From a virus, in IMG/VR virus record IMGVR_UViG_3300042691_033065, positions 1 through 64,000 of that record: a DNA stretch of 64,000 nt; one strand, 5' to 3'. A model generated the notes under the pieces. That model ran no database searches. It saw only the letters and a list, made by a program, of their open reading frames with translations, and was not told the DNA's origin. How positions within the stretch are numbered: the stretch's first letter is position 1; each line of letters starts with the position of its first letter. Below, one piece after another: positions 51,834 to 61,000 of the stretch. The position numbers were made by a program, and so were the translations under genes.

Positions 51834-52844
51834 TTAAGGTTCTACTTCTTCTTTCAAATCAAAATCCAAATCCGCCACACCCAAAATATCTTTCCAATAT
51901 TCCGCATGGTCTTTTTTGTAACTTTCAATCGACGCTTTTTCTTCCGCCGGTTCTTTACCCGCCATAAAACCATGAGGTGTTACTATAATTTTACCATCCT
52001 CATACCCCAAACCATTGATGTGATTCTTGAGTACGGATATCTTGGTACGAACGGCAAATTTAACAGTTCTTTTATCTTTTGTGGCGGTAATCTTTGTTGT
52101 ACCAGCACCTTTTTGATTTCCAAACAAGAATACCAAAGATGAGTTTAACCAAATCGCTTCACCACCTTTTGCCTTAATTTTTGGTTGACCAAATGGATTG
52201 TCGGGTAATTCAACCCAAGGTTGATTAACAATAACCAAAGTATTTTCAAACTTTGAGTCAGCTTTACGACTACCTGAAATACGTTGATTGATACCCATAC
52301 CAATCTTATCGGCCAAGACAGAGGCGTTATGTTGCTTTCCACCTTTACCTTCAAAGGTCATCTTACAAGGTACAGAACCTACAGAATCCCAAAGGAAAAG
52401 AAGACTGTAATCAAGTTCACCTTTTTCTTGTGCGTCCAAAAGTGAATTGATGTATTCGGTAATCTGTTCAATATAGTCAAAGTTATTATTGAACAAATAG
52501 AATCCGTCCCAATCGATTTCACCTGTAGATTCATCAACAACTTCTTCACACTGAAATCCCATGATTCGAGCGTGTTCGAATGACCACTTCTGTTCTGTAA
52601 TAATAAACACAGGAAGAATTCCTTTCTTTTGAGCATCAACTGCCGCCTTTACAAGAGCAGTTGTCTTACCCGTATCAGAGTGTCCAAGGAACATATTGAT
52701 ATGTCCCATAGCAGGGCCAGGAATTCCAACCGCATCCAAAAATTCAGGACCCAAGTCAAAATACCGTTGTGGTTTATATTTGGCCGAAGTCGAGAATTTA
52801 GACTTGATTGAGTCCAAACCCATTTCTTTTTTCTTAATTGCCAT
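51834..52844 (-). CDS. uvsX: RecA/UvsX-like recombinase
   Basis: 336 residues. It forms filaments on ssDNA and drives strand exchange in recombination-dependent replication. Walker A is GHSDTGKTT (residues 54-62) and Walker B is LLFLWDSVGS (~148-157). A loop rich in Gly/Lys (GKGGKQHNASVLADKIG) precedes the region NTLVIVNQPWVE. The acidic end (DLDFDLKEEVEP) fits UvsX proteins, which bind gp32. The start overlaps the preceding small gene by 11 bases. Confidence 0.93.
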   Translation of the reverse strand: MAIKKKEMGLDSIKSKFSTSAKYKPQRYFDLGPEFLDAVGIPGPAMGHINMFLGHSDTGKTTALVKAAVDAQKKGILPVFIITEQKWSFEHARIMGFQCEEVVDESTGEIDWDGFYLFNNNFDYIEQITEYINSLLDAQEKGELDYSLLFLWDSVGSVPCKMTFEGKGGKQHNASVLADKIGMGINQRISGSRKADSKFENTLVIVNQPWVELPDNPFGQPKIKAKGGEAIWLNSSLVFLFGNQKGAGTTKITATKDKRTVKFAVRTKISVLKNHINGLGYEDGKIIVTPHGFMAGKEPAEEKASIESYKKDHAEYWKDILGVADLDFDLKEEVEP

Positions 52845-53058
52845 TTGGTTCGATTTTGATTAAAGCTTGAATTATTTCCAATTTGTCTTTCGCGTTGGCA
52901 TATTTTTCCAACATTTTGTCCATTTCCTCCAAGTGTTGTGGGTGTTCCCCAATTCCAACAGGATTATTAAAATAAATCAAGAGTGTGGCTTCCGCCTCCG
53001 CAATTTCGGCCTCATATCTTTTCATGAGCGCCTTGTACATACTTTCCGCAATTTTCAT
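52834..53058 (-). CDS. Small conserved phage protein, helical, upstream of uvsX
   Basis: 74 residues, almost fully helical: KALMKRYEAEIAEAEATLLI, then a NPVGIGEHP turn and a second charged helix (EEMDKMLEKYANAKDKLEII). The helix-NPVGIGEHP-helix layout looks like a coiled-coil hairpin. It overlaps the start of uvsX by 11 bases, so it is coupled to recombinase translation. Function unknown. Confidence 0.75.
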   Translation of the reverse strand: MKIAESMYKALMKRYEAEIAEAEATLLIYFNNPVGIGEHPQHLEEMDKMLEKYANAKDKLEIIQALIKIEPNGN

Positions 53059-53077
53059 AAAAAAAATTTAATAAATT

Positions 53078-53109
53078 AGAAAAAAGCGTGGGTACCGAAA
53101 TACCCACGC
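53078..53109 (-). terminator. Intrinsic terminator after the ssDNA-binding protein gene
   Basis: On the minus strand, GCGTGGGTA pairs with TACCCACGC around a 6-base TTTCGG loop and is followed by a run of T residues (TTTTTTCTAA). It starts 12 bases after the stop of the ssDNA-binding protein gene. Confidence 0.85.
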
Positions 53110-53120
53110 CGATTATTTTA

Positions 53121-53969
53121 TTAGAATGGCAAATCACCATCAGGTTCATCTTCTGACTGTGGGTCAGTGTATTTTGCCCCACCCATAGATGTTGTTTCTT
53201 CAACTGAATTGCCATAAACATATTTACCAGCATCCGAGTCCCAACGTGGAGTTTCGCCACGAGCGATAGCCTCCAAGTAATCAACTGGCTTTTTAGAATA
53301 AACGTCAGCCCAACTCAACTCATCTTTAACCCATGAGTCACCAATCGCCTTGTCTTCATGAACAGGACTTGGGTCATCATACATGATTGTTTGAATTACC
53401 GTATAAGTCGCGCCTTTTGGTGTTTTAGCTTTGGTCATTTCAAGAATGATGTCACGACCTTTATCAGGGTCAGTAATGTCACCTTTAGCTCTCCAAATCG
53501 GGATAATCTTATCAAGAATACCTTCGTTCTTGTAGTTGTGCTTGAAACGCCAGAATTTCACACCGTCTTGTTCGTTATCACGGTCAATAACTTTTACAAT
53601 ATAAAACTTACGTGGCTTATATTGTTTAGCAAGTTCTTTGTCCGCCTCTTTACCTGTTGACATGAGTTCTTCATAAACTTCGGTAAGTGGTGAACGTTCA
53701 TTATCATTTTTTCCTGGGTCATAGATTTTATTCCACTTGCCATCAACTTGTACCTCATGATACCATACTTCTTTGAATGGTGAGCTTCCGTCTTTTGTAG
53801 GTAGAATACGAAGTCTTTTCTGACCTTGTTTTTCGCTGTCTTTAAGAATTGCTGCGAAATACTTTTTCATTCTTTCATCTTGAGACATTTTTGAGGAGTT
53901 AGATGAACCTCCTTGACTTGCTTTTTCATACTGTGCAAGTACAGCATCTAAAGAATTGTTTGTCGCCAT
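53121..53969 (-). CDS. Single-stranded DNA-binding protein, gp32-like
   Basis: 282 residues (T4 gp32 has 301). It coats ssDNA and binds replication partners. The N-terminus (LDAVLAQYEKASQGGSSNSS) would be the cooperativity arm. The OB-type core includes KRLRILPTKDGSSPFKEVWY and GVKFWRFKHNYKNEG with basic and aromatic residues. The tail is acidic and ends DEPDGDLPF, the same kind of terminal peptide used by bacterial SSB to recruit partners. The Cys/His zinc site of T4 gp32 is not visible. An intrinsic terminator follows, and another lies upstream of the gene, so the transcript is probably monocistronic. An AAATTTATA element is 4 bases before the ATG. Confidence 0.88.
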   Translation of the reverse strand: MATNNSLDAVLAQYEKASQGGSSNSSKMSQDERMKKYFAAILKDSEKQGQKRLRILPTKDGSSPFKEVWYHEVQVDGKWNKIYDPGKNDNERSPLTEVYEELMSTGKEADKELAKQYKPRKFYIVKVIDRDNEQDGVKFWRFKHNYKNEGILDKIIPIWRAKGDITDPDKGRDIILEMTKAKTPKGATYTVIQTIMYDDPSPVHEDKAIGDSWVKDELSWADVYSKKPVDYLEAIARGETPRWDSDAGKYVYGNSVEETTSMGGAKYTDPQSEDEPDGDLPF

Positions 53970-53973
53970 AATA

Positions 53974-53982
53974 TATAAATTT
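53974..53982 (-). promoter_or_regulatory. AAATTTATA motif before the ssDNA-binding protein gene
   Basis: Minus strand AAATTTATA, 4 bases from the ATG at 53969. It is downstream of the terminator at 54022-54050, so this gene needs its own promoter here. Confidence 0.45.
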
Positions 53983-54021
53983 AAATTGTTTACTAAATAT
54001 AAGTGTCAGCCGTAGTGTAGT

Positions 54022-54050
54022 CAAATGTAAAAGGGACCGAAGTCCCTTTT
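54022..54050 (-). terminator. Intrinsic terminator after the Pro/Ala-rich protein gene
   Basis: On the minus strand, AAAAGGGAC and GTCCCTTTT pair around a TTCG tetraloop (a C-TTCG-G closing pair, which is unusually stable as RNA) and are followed by a T-rich stretch. It begins 2 bases after the stop at 54053. Confidence 0.8.
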
Positions 54051-54052
54051 TA

Positions 54053-54745
54053 TTATCTAATTTCTTTGAAGTCTTGTATATCATCCTCATTTTCATCATC
54101 AAAGTTTCTAAAACTTTTTTTGATTTCGTTTGGTGAAAATCCTTCAACCTCATCCGAAGTTAAAACATACTCATTCTTACCCGCTTTTTCAAGGTCTCCT
54201 TGTTTGTCCTCAAAAAATTCAGATAATTTTTGATTGAATGGTCCTGAATCTAAACTTCTTAACTCCAATTTTTCTTCAGGAGTTTTTGGTCTGTATTTTT
54301 CAACTTTGGCTTCAAGGTCATTCAACTTACTAACAATTGAATCCATATTACCAAGTTTTGATTCTAAATCTTCGAGGTGTTTAAATAAATTTTCGAAATA
54401 CTCTTCTTGTTTTTTCTCAACATTTTGTTGTGATTGTACCAAGTCAGTTATTTCTAATTCTTCTCTTTTCTCCTTTTCATCACCAACCTTTTCAACATCA
54501 GGGTCAGTTGCAACATCTACAGGTTGTGGTTCAGCTCCCGCAGCTGGTGGTGATGGAGGTGGTGCAGCTCCTGCGTCAGGGGCAGGAGCTCCTGGTGGAG
54601 GAGGTAATGCGGCACCCGCATCAGGTGGGGGTGGTAACGCTGCTGCCGGGTCTTCGGGAACCGGTGGCACTTCTTGTTCAGTGATATATTGATTAATATT
54701 CTTATATCTCTGAATTTCTTCTAAAATTTTGTTATCTATGGACAT
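54053..54745 (-). CDS. Pro/Ala-rich and coiled-coil phage protein, function unknown
   Basis: 230 residues. Residues ~20-75 are low-complexity (PPPPDAGAALPPPPGAPAPD type). A long charged coiled coil follows (LFKHLEDLESKLGNMDSIVS...LNDLEAKVEKY), then a compact C-terminal part (SGPFNQKLSEFFEDKQGDL, then YVLTSDEVEGFSPNEIKKSF). The protein is very acidic. A Pro/Ala linker joined to a coiled coil suggests a scaffold, tail-assembly or tether role, but no family was recognised. It forms a two-gene unit with the 74-residue gene upstream and is closed by a terminator. Confidence 0.75.
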   Translation of the reverse strand: MSIDNKILEEIQRYKNINQYITEQEVPPVPEDPAAALPPPPDAGAALPPPPGAPAPDAGAAPPPSPPAAGAEPQPVDVATDPDVEKVGDEKEKREELEITDLVQSQQNVEKKQEEYFENLFKHLEDLESKLGNMDSIVSKLNDLEAKVEKYRPKTPEEKLELRSLDSGPFNQKLSEFFEDKQGDLEKAGKNEYVLTSDEVEGFSPNEIKKSFRNFDDENEDDIQDFKEIR

Positions 54746-54749
54746 TTTT

Positions 54750-54974
54750 TTAACCGTTTAATAGTTGTTTAACACCAGTCATTGTTTCGACTTGGATTTT
54801 TTTATTTTGTTTCATCGTGTTATCTACTCTTTCAATCAACCCATCTTTCATTCTCAAAGTATAACATTCTCCTGTATCCAAATCACAAACTTCTTTGTAA
54901 CCATTACCTGTTTCTTTTTCGGTGATACGGGTATTCTTACCCAAGTATCTATCCAAAACTTCTTTTGTGTTCAT
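54750..54974 (-). CDS. Small phage protein of unknown function
   Basis: 74 residues: MNTKEVLDRYLGKNTRITEK, then VCDLDTGECYTLRMKDGLIE. Two Cys flank DLDTGE. No motif was recognised. It lies 38 bases after the giant hub gene and 4 bases before the Pro/Ala-rich gene. An ATATTTATA element 12 bases upstream suggests it heads its own transcript. Confidence 0.65.
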   Translation of the reverse strand: MNTKEVLDRYLGKNTRITEKETGNGYKEVCDLDTGECYTLRMKDGLIERVDNTMKQNKKIQVETMTGVKQLLNG

Positions 54975-54986
54975 AGTATTTTTATT

Positions 54987-54995
54987 TATAAATAT
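54987..54995 (-). promoter_or_regulatory. ATATTTATA motif before the 74-residue gene
   Basis: Minus strand ATATTTATA, 12 bases from the ATG at 54974, in the 38-base gap after the hub gene. Confidence 0.4.
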
Positions 54996-55012
54996 TATTC
55001 AATATAGAAAAA

Positions 55013-58000
55013 TTATCCATTTGAGGAATTAAACAAGTTAATTGCGTTTTGCACCTCTGTTTCAATATTACTTAATAGTGCTGGGTCGTAAGAATTATAT
55101 ATATCCTCTCTTCCAGTTCCAGTATTGGTAGCCGCAAAATTTAAAATGTAAAATTTAGTAATTAATTTTGCATCAATTTGTTGAACTTGATACATTCTAT
55201 CTTTCCATCTTTGAACCAAGTATTTGATGGAGTCATCCGCATTCGCAAATGATGCAAATGGCACGTTACTCGAAGAACAGAAAAATCTAGTCTCCATATA
55301 ATTTTTATTCCAATTCTGTTGTAAATCCAATCCGATAAAGTTATTATTATTTGCCTGAAATCCTGTTTGTGTTCCTGATGCAATATAAGCCGCTGCAAAC
55401 ACACACATATTTAATTTATCTTTTTCTGAAATCGTAGTTGCCCCAACCAAAGATTTTACTTTCCCAACCATTTGATTTGTTGTAAGTGTCTGTTTAACCG
55501 CAGCTTTATAAGTAAATTCTACAAAATTAGTTGAAGCTGAGCAGGTTTGGTTAGCCGATGCAGTATTAGAAGGATTTGTATTAACAAAATCATTTAATTG
55601 TTTCTGTTGAGCTTTAACATTTTCGGCCTTTTTAGCCTCATTGTTTATCGCCTCCTTTTGTCTATTACTTTCAGCAATAACAGAATTTAAAAGATTTGTT
55701 TTTAATATCTGTAAGAAGTTATCTATTTTAGGTAAAGACGCGGTCGGTTGTCTTACCGCCTCCAATATGGTCTCGAAACTACCGGGATTTACAGTATGAG
55801 TAACCTTTGTAATCATATATGGACCACTAAACATTGGTACGTGCCTAAGATTGAAATACATTGTTGGTTGTATCATGGCATTGCCTAATAAACTTACGGT
55901 ACACGTATAACTTCTGTTTTTATACAAATTATATAGGGATAGGTTTTGAGTTGCCACTGCCCTATTCCCTCCTTGGTTTGCCATCTGATTTAGGACTTGG
56001 AGAGCTTCTGCGGTACTCTGGCTATTACCTTGATTAATATTAAATCCATAAAATATTGATTGATTTTGAGGTCCGATATCTACACTAAAGCCAACCACCT
56101 TATTTGATTTATCCCAATCGGTTTTACCAATTTGATTTTCTGCTAATGGATTACTTGACGCTTTAGTGATTTCAAACGCATCATCTCTAAATCTAAAATC
56201 CACATTATCTTTTATATCAACAATCTCACTTGGTTTGCCACCATAAAAACACACCATTTTAGCACTAGAGTCTCGGTAGTCAACATTCAAAAATGTACCA
56301 AACAAATTATTAGCAAAATCTGAAGTACTATCCAATCTTGGTTTTGCGTTTTTCTGAGCTTCTTGAACATTATAAAAATTAACATATGATGGTATGTTCA
56401 TTACCACAAAATTATTCTCAACAAGAATAGTGGTTATAAAACCCAACATATTGTTTGTTGGGTCAATGGTCATAAGTTGATTTCTTAATTTATAAATGTC
56501 ACAAAGAACAACATCACCTATATTTCTACTAGCTCTATCTAATAATAGAATGTCTTCAAATAATGTTTTTTGTTTAAAGTCATTACCGGCAATCCATTTA
56601 TCATTAATCGCTTTGAATGTTTCCCATAAATCAACTTTACTCTGTGGTCCCTCAAGAGCCGATTGATTAATAACCTCTGACTTTAAACTGATATCGGGTA
56701 GTTTTTTTCTAATTTTAGTAAAGAAACTATCTATTATTTTGTTTTGGAAGTCATCGGTATTTCTAACAAATTCTCCCAATGAGTTTGACAATGTTGTTTT
56801 ACTCCATTTACCAACAGGGTCTGGTACTGCGGGAAATTGTGGTGCCGGACTTTTAATTATATTAATAACTTCCGGTGACTCTGCGAGATTACCATAGTAC
56901 GCCTGTAACGCTTCATTGACAATTCCTTGGCTGTCAGGATTTGCTGATATGGATATTTTTTCTCCTATATATAGTGTCTCTTCATTCTGATTAACAAGTA
57001 CCGCGAATTTTCTTGGTCCTTGTTTAAAAATTAAAACTTTTGACCCTCCAGATAATTCATAGGTTTCAATTAACGCCCCTTCGTATGGTTGAGTTGATGG
57101 TAAAGTTGGTGGTGTTGAATTTACTTGAAATTGAGCTAGTTTTTGTGAAGCGTAAATTTTTATAATTGGGTATAAATTTTTAACATTATTGTCAGTAAAA
57201 GCAACATTTAAATCAATAAAGAAATCCGTAATATATGACCCATTATCCGAATATGTTAGACTAGAAATATCTGACTTACCAACATAAGTTTCTAATGCTT
57301 TCCAAGCGTCAGGGTAATTTAATTTAGAATCACTGAGGGTAGTAGTTCCTCCGTCAACAGGTAATGCGTTTGGTGTTTTTTCTTTATAACTTTCCCAAGT
57401 AAAAGGGTCTTCTATTATTGAAGGTGTAAAAGAATAAAATAATTTTTTATTATAGTTAGATGGGTTACCGAATTTGAACGCAGCATCATATGTCAAGAAC
57501 TTTGTAAGTGTATTTGCAATAACTGATGTCTGTTTATTTTGAACATCTGTTATCAATTGGTCCCCCGTTGTTCCGGTCAATTTAACGACAGTCATCATGT
57601 TTGTGAAAAGTGTCTGAAAGTTTTTGAGTGTCGATGTTAAACTCGATTCTAAATCTGTTTGTTGTGTTGCCGCGGTGTCCCCAGTCGTTCCAGTAGTTCC
57701 CGGATTACTTGCTTGGGCGTAACTATTAGTCATCGCCATCGGTTTTATCAAACCACTATCTACAAAATCATACTTACATACTGAAAAATTCAAGAACTCT
57801 TCTTCAAATTTATCTAAAATTTCTTTTTCAAATACTGAAAAAATTTCACTTATTTTGGTATAAATTGGTTTTGAATTTAATGTAAAATGATTTTGTTCTT
57901 CCTGATTTATAAAAATTGTTTTTAGATATTCTTCAGGTGATGGTTTTAATAAATTGTCTAAATCAAAATATCCATAATGAGGTGCCGCCCAAAACATTCT

Positions 58001-61000
58001 AACGGACCCATTAAACATAGATTTATTATTATTAACTTCTTTTTTAATTTTACCGTTTTCAAAACATTCCACTTTGGTTTGATTGAAGGTTGACCCTTGT
58101 GATGGTATAATAAATTGGTTTGTTCTATTTTTATCGTCAACTAAAACACTCCAAGTTATAATTCTTAAGTCTCTCTGTGGGTTCTCGTCATCAAAACCTT
58201 CCGCCAAATCTATGACAGAGTCTTGTGAATAGTTTATACTTAATCCTTTTAAAAATGAGTCCTGTATCGATTGGTCACTGTATGGTGTGTTAAACGCATT
58301 TACTACTGTAAAACTTATATTGGTCACATTTTGTGAAGTGCTTATTTGATAAGTGCCTGGTCCGCCAGGTATTCCATCTGTTTGTGACAATATTTGAGCC
58401 GAGTTTAATCCGTTTCCTTGTAAAATAAATCCAGTAGTTAATGAATTATGATTTACAGTTAGTACGGTTAATATGTTTCCAGCGGATGTGCAAGTACCTT
58501 TAATTTCAGTACTTGTGTCTATAATATTATATCCTTGATAGAATACGTTAAAATCATTAATAAGTTTAGGATAAAATCCAGTGTTAATTAATGAAGATGT
58601 TTCGGTACCAAATACCGTATCTTTTTGTAGTACAATGTCGAATGGAGAACCATTCAAAATTAATCCGTAATTCCTTGAGGGGTTAGAACCAAATGGGTCA
58701 AAACTGCGGGTTGAATCAAAGTTTTTCCAAGAACCGTCAAGTATGTCTATACCTTTATCGGTGTATTCTTTATATCTATGCCATATAGAACCTAACTTTA
58801 AAATCCAAGGATATGGTACTCTGTGGATTGCACCAAACTTTTTTAATGTAGCAAATATATAGTCAAGGGGTTTACTAAAAACACCTCCGTCAGTCGATGA
58901 CTCAAATGTTTGATATTTCTCCCTTAATGTAGGTAAGGGCAATGAATTTAGAAAAAGATACGCGGGGACTTTATATGGATGTTTATCAAAATTTCTAAAC
59001 TTTTCAACTCCTTCCGAAATTGAATTTATAAAGAATGGAGTGTTAAACATTGAGGTAGTTTGACTACTTGTTAACAGCCCATTATAACCTGAATAAGTAA
59101 TATTACCTTCAGTAACAAGTTGTTTCTTGGGTGTTCTTCCTTCGTAAAAACTTTTTATATTTTCGTTAGTAATGTTGGGTACGTTATTGGTCTTATATAT
59201 AAAGTTAGTTACTATTCTTTTTTCTTCGGGACTTGTCGCATCCAAAAAATTCGTTATGACTTTTTTAGTTTTATTGAATGTCAGTATTTTGTCGGTGGTA
59301 AACGCTTGTTTAGCGTCGGCCACATTTTTACCATTCGCCAACCCACTTTTAGACCAAGCGTTACTTATGAAAGGATATATATCAGTAACATCAAAAACAT
59401 TTGAGAGCGATGCTTGAGCCAAATAATCAATAATATCTTGTTCTTTTTCTAAACTTACAAGCGGTTCTGATACTGGTGCAAGTAATGTATTCAAATCCAT
59501 AAATTCAAACTCAGAATTTGATATTAAATTTCTTATATAATTTGTATTGTAAATTCCTCTCAAATAATTCTGCCAACTTTGTCCCGTTCCATCATTCGAA
59601 AATCCCCTGAGTGTGGATAAATAATTTTGAGAGTTGAACGCATAATTTTTTAACTTGTCAAGTAGGAACGGATTTGTATCCCCCAAACTTGTAACCATAT
59701 TTGTTGCCTCAGCATCTGCCAACAAATCGATTATTTTATCTGATTCCGCAATAGAGTTAGAACATCTCGAAAGTTTTGAATAATATGTTACAAAATTTAT
59801 TCTTTCATAAATTTCAAAGAAAAACTTAATCTCTTCTTTATTCGAAAAAACAATGTTGTTTATTGGGAATTCCATAGCATTGAACGAAATTCTCTTTGGT
59901 TCGGTTAGTTCATTAAAATTTGTGCTCGGGTTTTGTGGTGGTAAAGTTCTTTCTATGTATCCTTTTATAAATTCTTCTTCAAATTCTATTTCAGGCCAAA
60001 CATCATATTGAAATCCTTGAGTTTGTTGTATAACATCGCTGTCTCCAGGGTATTTTATTTCATATTTTTCTTGTCCGTTTTCCCCTGCGGTTTCTACTAA
60101 AAACTGAGGCCATGGATAAACAGGATTTTCATTATTTAACCCCGGGTCCAAAGCGTCCTGTGACGCACTTTCAATTTGTTTATTAAAAATTGCATTTTTT
60201 CTTGCGGGAGCATCCCTTTGATTCCACGCCTCTCTGTGAACATCATCCATCAATCTTATGAAAGCTTCTCCACTTGCAAAAACAACCGCCAAAACATTCC
60301 TTATATTTGGGACAAACCCAATACCGTTATTTGAATTTTGTAATAAATTAGATAGAGCTTTAGTTAGGTCTTCTTCTATTTGAATTCTAAAAGCTTTTAA
60401 TTTTTTTTGTATTTGGTCTATCTCACCAAAAAAAGTCGGGTCTAAAAAATTTGAAACATTATTAATAATTTCATTGGTGTTGTTATCAAATGCAAAATAT
60501 TGATAGGTTATTTCAGGTTGTCCGTCTTTAACTGTTGTATCAGAAGCATTAAATAAATTTCTTTTCTGAAAGTCAGCCTTTAATTCGTTAATTTGTGTAT
60601 CTCCTGTCGCAGGAACACCGTTTATTAACTTAAACGTTTCTTCAAAATTTATTTCATTTTCAGACGTGAATGTTCTTAAAAATGTTTTATCATAAGTTAT
60701 TTTAACGGGTATTGATGCCGGTATGGTCTTATTATCTATAGTATAAGACCCTTTATCCCCAAGTGTGTTATTAGTCTTTAGTTTCTCATTATAACTAGAT
60801 ATCAAAGACTTTAACTCTGTAATCGCCGCTTGTTTTTTTTCAGCATCTAAATTACCTTTAAACGTATATATTTTGGTCTTGAATTGATTTGCCAATACGA
60901 ATGGCGCTTTGGTATCCATATACTTGTTAAACCAAGACCCCGCTTTTTCTCCTTGAGCCGTATAAACATCCCTTATATATTCATTGATAGTCTTTTGATA

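Noticed and set aside
14956-54995. TATAAATA as classical T4 late promoters
   Set aside because: The T4-type box is on the strand opposite to the downstream gene in nearly all cases. On the coding strand the sequence is TATTTATA, so the T4 mechanism cannot be assumed.
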